Under the pieces are notes generated by a model. That model did no database searches and had not been told where the DNA came from. It worked only from the letters and a program-made list of their open reading frames with translations. A program made the position numbers and the translations under genes. A stretch of DNA of 31,896 nt from an uncultured Bacteroides sp. (lineage in GTDB: Bacteria; Bacteroidota; Bacteroidia; Bacteroidales; Bacteroidaceae): NCBI GenBank assembly GCA_947071285.1, contig CAMTFK010000023.1, positions 1 through 31,896 of the forward strand, in the 5' to 3' direction. Every line of letters starts with the position of its first letter. Positions within the stretch are counted from its first letter, which is position 1. Below, in pieces: positions 26,218 to 31,896 of the stretch.

Positions 26218-26316
26218 TTTGCCAATGTTTTGCCACAGGCTTGGCAAACTTTTGCCATAGCGGTGGCAAGACTTTGCCAAGCCTATGGCAAAACTTTGCC
26301 AGTGTGGTGGCAAAAC
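26218..26316. repeat. Four-unit TTTTGCCA-N6-TGGCAAAA palindrome array with exact 22-bp period
   Basis: TGCCA starts at 26231, 26253, 26275 and 26297 and TGGCA at 26242, 26264, 26286 and 26308: both series repeat every 22 bp exactly. Each pair forms an ~8-bp stem with a variable 6-nt loop. A further half-unit (TTTGCCA, 26218-26224) lies 11 bp before the first. The block fills the gap between the regulator stop and the end of the convergent lipoprotein gene; it may end both transcripts. It matches the array at 5601-5692 in unit count, period and position between convergent genes. Confidence 0.9.
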
Positions 26317-26321
26317 GTTAG

Positions 26322-26885
26322 CTATTTTATGTTGACTGTTACGTAATAGTTTTCACTGAAAGCCCGCACTTCATATTCATTGGTTTTGGCAATCGTAGTG
26401 GAACTGAGGTCCGTAGCGTCAATCGTCTTCTGAGGGTCGAAGGTCAATACACGGATTTTCCCCTTTTTACCATTCAAGGCTTTGATGTAGACATCCTGAG
26501 AACCTTTCAGGGCATTGGGCCAGGTCATGCTGTACCCACCGTTTGCATCAGGAGTTAGTGTGGCACCGTTGGCATCCACCACCTGATAATCTTCACCGCA
26601 CTTCAATTCTTCGGCTTTGGGCACCGGCGATGTGTAATAGAGCACAACCGGGCTATAGCTCCGCTTGTATGCACTGAAAAAATAGGTAGGGACGGCTACC
26701 GTCTCTCCTTGTTTTACGTCATATTGCAGCTCATTTCCTCCGGGGTATTTCACATTGCCCAGTCCGTAATAATAGATGTGCTCCATCTCCGGGTTGTTGT
26801 TGCTCCAGTCGTCGTCACCACAACCGGTGAACAGTCCGCATGCTGTAACAAACAGCAAAAGTATCATTAACTTCTTCATAATCAT
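26322..26885 (-). CDS. Small PUL lipoprotein of unknown family
   Basis: This 187-residue protein has lipoprotein signal MIMKKLMILLLFVTACGLFTGC followed by GDDDW, an acidic tail suggesting surface exposure. The mature part is beta-rich, with no catalytic motif I recognise. It is the third and last gene of the susC2 operon, 13 bp after susD2, the place usually taken by a surface glycan-binding protein (SusE/F or SGBP-B), though it is shorter than most of those. An Ig-like domain related to DUF1735 is possible but not shown. Either of two in-frame ATGs (26885 or 26879) could be used. Confidence 0.7.
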   Translation of the reverse strand: MIMKKLMILLLFVTACGLFTGCGDDDWSNNNPEMEHIYYYGLGNVKYPGGNELQYDVKQGETVAVPTYFFSAYKRSYSPVVLYYTSPVPKAEELKCGEDYQVVDANGATLTPDANGGYSMTWPNALKGSQDVYIKALNGKKGKIRVLTFDPQKTIDATDLSSTTIAKTNEYEVRAFSENYYVTVNIK

Positions 26886-26898
26886 TTCTTGTTTTTAA

Positions 26899-28575
26899 TT
26901 AGTTTTCATTGCCCCAATATGGGTTTTGCTTGATGTTTCCTCCCGATGTACCGATTTCGTACGAAGGTATCGGATAAAGATAATCCCTTTTAGGGTCGAA
27001 GTTGCGTGAGCTACCCTCTTCGATAACAAAGATATTGCCTTCATCGTAGAGTTTCTCACCTTTATAATAGCCATTGGCATCGGTCAGGCGTCCGCCCAGC
27101 TCGTTTTCTTTCACCGGTGTATCCTCCGGGTTATAGAGGAGACCCAGGACTGCTTTCGGCAAGACTTCTTCTGCTGTTTTCCAGCGAATGATGTCATCGT
27201 AATGCAAGCCTTCGTCTATAAACTCCACCATGCGTTCCCGGCGAATTTCTTGCAGCATATCCAGGTTGTTGCTTTGCACGAAAGCATTAGTCAGCTTCAC
27301 ATCGAATCCCACGCGTTGGCGTACATAATTGATGGTTTCATCGAGCTTTTGGTCACTGATGTTTCCGTTGTACTCGTACAGAGCTTCGGCATACGAAATC
27401 AGGACTTCGGCATAGCGGATAATCATTTTATCTACGGTTTCCTTGCTGTTGGTTGCCCATTGGTCCAGCATGAAGCCTTTTTTAATGGGATAACCGTAGC
27501 CGTGTGCCTGGTCGTCTGTCTTGAATGGTTTGTATGTGCCTTTATAGGCTTCTTCGCCTACGGCATAGACGGTCATGGACATGCGGGGGTCGCGGTTTTC
27601 CAAAACATCATTCAGTCTGACTTCCGGACGTTTCACCAGCGGAGACTTCTCGCGGGGCAGACCGTCGCTGTATAAGAAGTTGTCCAGCATGCTGCGGGTG
27701 ATTGCCGCTGTGTTTTCGAGGCCACGGGAATTGTTATGCGTAATTGTTCCGGCTCCGTTCGGACCATATATCTTGACGAAGACACTCTCTTTATTTTGTC
27801 CGCCTTCTCCATCAAAATAGAATAGCTTCTGGAAGTCGGTATAGAGGTCGTGCTTCTTTTCTGTATAAATCATGGTTTCGGCAGCATCGATGGCTTTCTT
27901 CAAGTGGGCTTTGTAGTCGCCTCCGGTGGTCTGGTGATACTTGCTGTGCGTTCCTTCGTACAAGCCAATCCGTACCATCATGCCTAATGCAGCCGATTGT
28001 GAAACGCGGCCCCAGTCGCTTTCGCTCTTTAAGGCATCAATTTTGGGTAACCATTTCAAGGCAAACTCCAAGTCTGTGTAGCATTGCTGAATGACGGTTT
28101 CCCGTGGGTCACGCGCTCTTTTTATGTCCGGGTCGGTCGTATTTCCGAATACTTTCAGAATCAGGGGCACGTCGCCATACTTCTTTACCAAATCAAAGTA
28201 GTGATAGGCGCGGAAGAAATAAGCTTCCGCCATCCAGCGGTTTCGTGCTTCTTCGCTTACGGGAACCGTTTCCCCCTTGGTGATTATGTTATTGCATACT
28301 GCTATTTTCTTGTAAGGGTCGGTCCAGTCGCCGGATGTACCGGGAACACTGCGATTGCCACTGGAAACTCCGTCCTGATTGGGACCTACCAGCTCGTCGG
28401 AACGCTTGTCGTGCGAGAAGCCCGGCAGGTCAATATACAGTCTGTTGCATGCTCCACGCAAGTCTTTCTCCGATTTCCAGAAATTGGGGTCTGCCAATGA
28501 GGTTTCGGGTTCCCTGTCAAGTGTACAGCCAACTACCAGAAGAGTGGCCATTAATAATAAATATATCTTTTTCAT
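26899..28575 (-). CDS. SusD/RagB-like glycan-binding lipoprotein 2
   Basis: This is a 558-residue lipoprotein with start at ATG 28573-28575: MKKIYLLLMATLLVVGC, then TLDREPETSLADPNFWKSEKDL, a typical SusD opening. The frame extends to 28620 but that region overlaps the end of susC2 and lies before the signal peptide. The C-terminal family segment is EGLHYDDIIRWKTAEEVLP and the end is NIKQNPYWGNEN. It starts 14 bp after the susC2 stop and pairs with SusC2. It is clearly diverged from SusD1, so the two pairs probably bind different parts or sizes of the glycan. Confidence 0.93.
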   Translation of the reverse strand: MKKIYLLLMATLLVVGCTLDREPETSLADPNFWKSEKDLRGACNRLYIDLPGFSHDKRSDELVGPNQDGVSSGNRSVPGTSGDWTDPYKKIAVCNNIITKGETVPVSEEARNRWMAEAYFFRAYHYFDLVKKYGDVPLILKVFGNTTDPDIKRARDPRETVIQQCYTDLEFALKWLPKIDALKSESDWGRVSQSAALGMMVRIGLYEGTHSKYHQTTGGDYKAHLKKAIDAAETMIYTEKKHDLYTDFQKLFYFDGEGGQNKESVFVKIYGPNGAGTITHNNSRGLENTAAITRSMLDNFLYSDGLPREKSPLVKRPEVRLNDVLENRDPRMSMTVYAVGEEAYKGTYKPFKTDDQAHGYGYPIKKGFMLDQWATNSKETVDKMIIRYAEVLISYAEALYEYNGNISDQKLDETINYVRQRVGFDVKLTNAFVQSNNLDMLQEIRRERMVEFIDEGLHYDDIIRWKTAEEVLPKAVLGLLYNPEDTPVKENELGGRLTDANGYYKGEKLYDEGNIFVIEEGSSRNFDPKRDYLYPIPSYEIGTSGGNIKQNPYWGNEN

Positions 28576-28589
28576 GTTAGTACCTTTTA

Positions 28590-31500
28590 TTAGAATGTGA
28601 CATTTAATCCGATTGTCCAACTGCGGAAGAATGGATAGAGATCTCTTTTTACATTGTTGCCGATTTCAGGGTCGAATACGGAAAGCATGTTGGTATGTTC
28701 CCAGATGTCTTCTCCGGTTACGTATACTCTCAGTTTTTCCAGATACTTCTTTGAAACGGGTATCGTGTATCCTAAAGTGGCATTCTTCAGGCGAAGGTAT
28801 GCTCCGTTCTGCACCCATCTGTCCGCCGTCTTGAAGTTGAAGTCATTGCCTTTGTATTGATAGATACGGGGCCAGTATGCATTCTGATTGTCTTCTGTCC
28901 AGTAGTCGCGGTGGATGGTCCATGGCATCATATAGTCCTGATACAAGGGGGCGAAGGCTTCCGGGTTAACAATTACTTTACGCTTGGCCACACCCTGGAA
29001 CATGACAGAGAAGTCGAATCCTTTCCATTGCACTGCCAGGTTCATGCCATAGAGATAGCGTCCGTTGGAATTGCCCAGGCAAACCAGGTCACCCGGATCT
29101 TCCGGGGTTGCCTTGCCTACACCAATCTCATGGTTGGGATCACCCTGTGCCACATATTTTACGTCGCCACCGCTAACTTTACCATCATTGAATGATTTAT
29201 AACCCGGATGGTCTTCCTTATATTTAAGGTATTCCTCACGGCTCTTCCAGAAGCCATCTGTTTTATATCCCCAGATGGTATTTAAGGAATAACCTTCCAG
29301 TAGTTCTACGCCACCTGCCGAAATAACACTGGCTCCATCATATTCCACTAGTTTGTTGTCACTGTCGGAGAGATTGAAACTTACCTGATAGCTGACATCC
29401 TTAATCTTATCTTTCCATCCGATGTTGAAGTCCCATCCCCAGGTCTTTAAACGGCCGATATTTATTTTGGGCACGCCAATACCTATCTGGTGGGGAAGTT
29501 GCAGGGAAGAAAGCATATCATTATTGTATTTCCAATAGTATTCAAAACTACCGGTCAGGCGGTTGTTAAGGAAGCCGAAATCTACACCGAAGTTTGTTGT
29601 TTCAATTACCTCCCAGGTCTTTTCAGTAGAAGGCATATTGGCCTGATAGAACCATTTTTCGCCCATATAAGTGGCTGATACATTGCTTTGGGAAGCATTG
29701 ATTAATGGTATATAGTCATACAAGCCAAGTACGGCTCCATTACCCAATTGTCCCCAGGAAGCGCGCACTTTCAGATTGCTTATCCAGTCAGCCTTAAACC
29801 ATTTCTCCTGATTGACGCGCCATGCAGCCGATACGGAGGGGAATGCTTTCCAACGCTTATCGGGTGCCAGACGTGAACTGCCGTCGTAACGGATGTTGGC
29901 TTCCAACAAATAGCGTTCCTGAAAGTTATAGTTGATTCTTCCGAAATAGGACATCATGGACCACGGCTCAATCTTATCTCCGATAACGGTGTTGGTGGCT
30001 ACCGATGTATCGTAGTAATTGAACGAGAAGAAATCGTTGGAATTCATATTCTTCGCAGTAACATCCATTTCGTCTTTGCGGTAGTTTTCGTAGGACGAAC
30101 CTGCTAAAACATTAAAATTATGCTGGCCTTGCAGGTTGAATGTATAGTTGACTGTTGCTTCCATCAAGTCGTGGTAATCGGAATTCTTCTTCTTATATAA
30201 AGAGTTCGGATCGTTAGTGCTGTTACGGGTGTTTGTTCCGGTGCGGTCTTTCCACAGCAAGGCGCGTCTGTTGTTCTGCTCGGCGTAATATCCGGCTTTG
30301 CGCGATGCACTCAGATTCACCCGGAGTCCTTTCACCAAATCTTTAATGGTAAGGTTGGCTTTTCCGATGAAAGCTTCATATTTGGTTGTTTTCTGGCCGC
30401 CGTTCTTCATAATGTCAATTGCGTTGGCCTGTAAGTCGCCATTATAGGGATTACCACTTTCATCTCCCTCAGGGTTGAGGATGGATTGGCGTCCGCGGGC
30501 AGAGTAAAGGAGGTTGAAAAGTCCGGTGGAACCGTAAGAAGAAGATTCCACTTCCTTGGACTGATATTGAATATTAATACCTAAATCAATGTATTTGTTG
30601 ATGCTGGTATTCACTTTAGCGTGAATATTGTAACGGTCGTTGCTGTCCGGACCATATTTCAGCAGACCGTCTTTGGTATAGAAGTTGGCGGACAACATAT
30701 AGTTCATTGCCTTGCTGCCTCCGCTGACGGATACGGAGTGGCTTTGTTGAGCTGTATGTTTCTTGGTTCCTTCCGCCACCCAGTTGACAGCATCGAAGAA
30801 GTCCCAACGTCCGTTGGAGAGGGGGCGGGTGTTGAAGTTAGGATTGCCTACCCAGGATGATTTCTCCTCAGTCCATTCCGTTTTACCGGTAGTCGGTATA
30901 CGGCTTTGGTTGATGAAATCTTGTTCTTCCCAGGCCGGAAGACGTTCGGGCATATTGCCCGGAATATTAAAAGAGTAGTAAGCGTTGTATGAGATTCTGG
31001 GTTTCCCTTCGGTGCCTACCTTGGTCGTGATTAATACAACACCTGCCGCTGCCCGTGCACCATAAATGGCACAAGCCGCCGCATCTTTCAGTACGGAGAT
31101 GGAGGCGATATCGTTGGGATTCAACAGAGTCATATCCCCTTCAATCCCGTCGATTAAGACTAATGTCGAGGTGGAATTGACGGACGAGAACCCGCGGATG
31201 CGCATTCCTGATGTTTCACTGCCCGGCTGTCCACTGCTACGCAGTACGGCTACGCCCGGCATCTCGCCCTGTAGAGCAGAGAGTACGTCACTGGAAGGTT
31301 TGGCTGCAATCTGTTCACCATCGATGGCAGACACTGAACCCGAAAGGTTCACTTTCTTTTGTATGCCATAGCCCACCACTACTACTTCCTGTAGTGTTTC
31401 GCTGTCTTCTTTCAGTTGGATAATTCCTTTTACGGCAGATACCTTCAACTCTACAGCCTTATATCCTATATAAGAAAAAGAGATTGTAGCATCGCTTGAA

Positions 31501-31724
31501 GATACTTTAAGAGAAAAATTACCATTAAAATCGGTGATACCTCCGTTCGTGGTACCCTTTTCCTGGATGGTTACTCCGATTAGTGGGTCTTTTGTTGTGG
31601 CATCCACTACTTGTCCCGTGAGGGTAAGTGCGTTTTGGGCATATAACCCGACATCTGAGAGGAAAAGGCAACAGCAGAATGATAAAAGCTGTACCAATTT
31701 CCATGAAGAGATTTTCATTCTCAT
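28590..31724 (-). CDS. SusC/RagA-like TonB-dependent transporter 2
   Basis: This 1044-residue outer-membrane transporter has a signal peptide (to LYAQN), carboxypeptidase-regulatory-like domain (LTGQVVDATTKDPLIGVTI), TonB box LQEVVVVGYG, plug (MRIRGFSSVNSTSTLVLIDG, SVLKDAAACAIYGARAAAGV) and barrel ending GLNVTF. No STN domain is present. ATG at 31724 is used; an in-frame ATG at 31718 is equally possible. It heads the three-gene operon susC2-susD2-lipoprotein, transcribed from a promoter at about 31.78 kb that shares its architecture with that of susC1. Confidence 0.95.
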   Translation of the reverse strand: MRMKISSWKLVQLLSFCCCLFLSDVGLYAQNALTLTGQVVDATTKDPLIGVTIQEKGTTNGGITDFNGNFSLKVSSSDATISFSYIGYKAVELKVSAVKGIIQLKEDSETLQEVVVVGYGIQKKVNLSGSVSAIDGEQIAAKPSSDVLSALQGEMPGVAVLRSSGQPGSETSGMRIRGFSSVNSTSTLVLIDGIEGDMTLLNPNDIASISVLKDAAACAIYGARAAAGVVLITTKVGTEGKPRISYNAYYSFNIPGNMPERLPAWEEQDFINQSRIPTTGKTEWTEEKSSWVGNPNFNTRPLSNGRWDFFDAVNWVAEGTKKHTAQQSHSVSVSGGSKAMNYMLSANFYTKDGLLKYGPDSNDRYNIHAKVNTSINKYIDLGINIQYQSKEVESSSYGSTGLFNLLYSARGRQSILNPEGDESGNPYNGDLQANAIDIMKNGGQKTTKYEAFIGKANLTIKDLVKGLRVNLSASRKAGYYAEQNNRRALLWKDRTGTNTRNSTNDPNSLYKKKNSDYHDLMEATVNYTFNLQGQHNFNVLAGSSYENYRKDEMDVTAKNMNSNDFFSFNYYDTSVATNTVIGDKIEPWSMMSYFGRINYNFQERYLLEANIRYDGSSRLAPDKRWKAFPSVSAAWRVNQEKWFKADWISNLKVRASWGQLGNGAVLGLYDYIPLINASQSNVSATYMGEKWFYQANMPSTEKTWEVIETTNFGVDFGFLNNRLTGSFEYYWKYNNDMLSSLQLPHQIGIGVPKINIGRLKTWGWDFNIGWKDKIKDVSYQVSFNLSDSDNKLVEYDGASVISAGGVELLEGYSLNTIWGYKTDGFWKSREEYLKYKEDHPGYKSFNDGKVSGGDVKYVAQGDPNHEIGVGKATPEDPGDLVCLGNSNGRYLYGMNLAVQWKGFDFSVMFQGVAKRKVIVNPEAFAPLYQDYMMPWTIHRDYWTEDNQNAYWPRIYQYKGNDFNFKTADRWVQNGAYLRLKNATLGYTIPVSKKYLEKLRVYVTGEDIWEHTNMLSVFDPEIGNNVKRDLYPFFRSWTIGLNVTF

Positions 31725-31777
31725 AATACTTAGATTTTGATTAATACTATAATTGCATTATTGACTTGAATGCGCTG

Positions 31778-31870
31778 CAAATCTATTTGTTTATAAAATT
31801 GGAGACCCGTATTAGGATACATCAAAAACTCACTATTAAAACTTTAATACTACATCAATACTATCTCATT
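31778..31870 (-). promoter_or_regulatory. susC2 promoter with 11-bp-phased operator repeats
   Basis: A -7 box TAGATTTG (- strand, 31778-31785) is followed 30 bp farther upstream by units in 11-bp register (+ strand): GATACATCAAA at 31816, ACTACATCAAT at 31849 and ACTATCTCATT at 31860. The distance from box end to the ACTACATCAAT start (64 bp) is identical to that at susC1. No -33 TTTG at normal spacing. The expected leader is about 50 nt. Nothing else is seen in the last 170 bases of the window. Confidence 0.75.
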
Positions 31871-31896
31871 GTTTTAGTAAGTGGTTGGTATATAGT

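Noticed and set aside
26218..26316. Possible short CRISPR array
   Set aside because: The 22-bp period leaves no room for spacers of 30 bp or so, only stems with 6-nt loops are repeated, and no cas gene is present.

Overview
The window looks like a chromosome segment of a gut-type Bacteroides. The reasons are two SusC/SusD outer-membrane pairs, many signal-peptidase-II lipoproteins with short Asp-rich tails after the cysteine, a fimbrillin-like surface protein, a DUF4469-like protein, and promoter elements of the Bacteroides TAnnTTTG type. The species cannot be named from the sequence alone. No tRNA, rRNA, CRISPR array, transposase or phage gene was seen.

Left part (1-5.9 kb): the 3' portion of a large fimbrillin-like surface protein (+ strand, cut by the window edge) ends at a strong intrinsic terminator. 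It is followed by two paralogous helix-turn-helix regulators on the - strand, each apparently with its own transcription unit. Divergent from them is a small DUF4469-like protein (+). A 450-bp gene-free stretch follows; it holds a four-unit palindrome array with an exact 22-bp period and two further hairpins.

Right part (5.9-31.9 kb): one large polysaccharide utilisation locus (PUL), nearly all on the - strand and therefore read right to left. The first operon is susC2-susD2-small lipoprotein (31.7 to 26.3 kb). A membrane-spanning one-component regulator (23.3-26.2 kb, +) lies convergent to it. The second operon starts at 22.9 kb: susC1-susD1-DUF5018-like lipoprotein-DUF4466-like lipoprotein-double beta-helix/beta-propeller protein-GH2 enzyme with a malectin-like tail-fused alginate-lyase-fold lyase/GH88 unsaturated uronyl hydrolase (ends 8.4 kb). 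After a 434-bp spacer with large inverted repeats comes uxuB-uxuA (7.9 to 5.9 kb), for conversion of fructuronate through mannonate to 2-keto-3-deoxygluconate.

Working model (inference): oligosaccharides rich in glucuronic acid are bound by the two SusD proteins and accessory lipoproteins and imported by the SusC channels. In the periplasm the lyase half of the fusion cuts the uronan, its GH88 half removes the unsaturated uronyl end, and GH2 removes a side or terminal sugar, plausibly glucuronate. Released glucuronate is fed to UxuB/UxuA. The regulator probably switches on both susC promoters: each has a TAnnTTTG box followed, exactly 30 bp upstream, by 11-bp-phased repeats containing the same ACTACATCAAT word at the same distance. 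This shared operator, the lyase-GH88 fusion, the unassigned beta-helix/propeller protein and the two 22-bp-period palindrome arrays are the most notable items.
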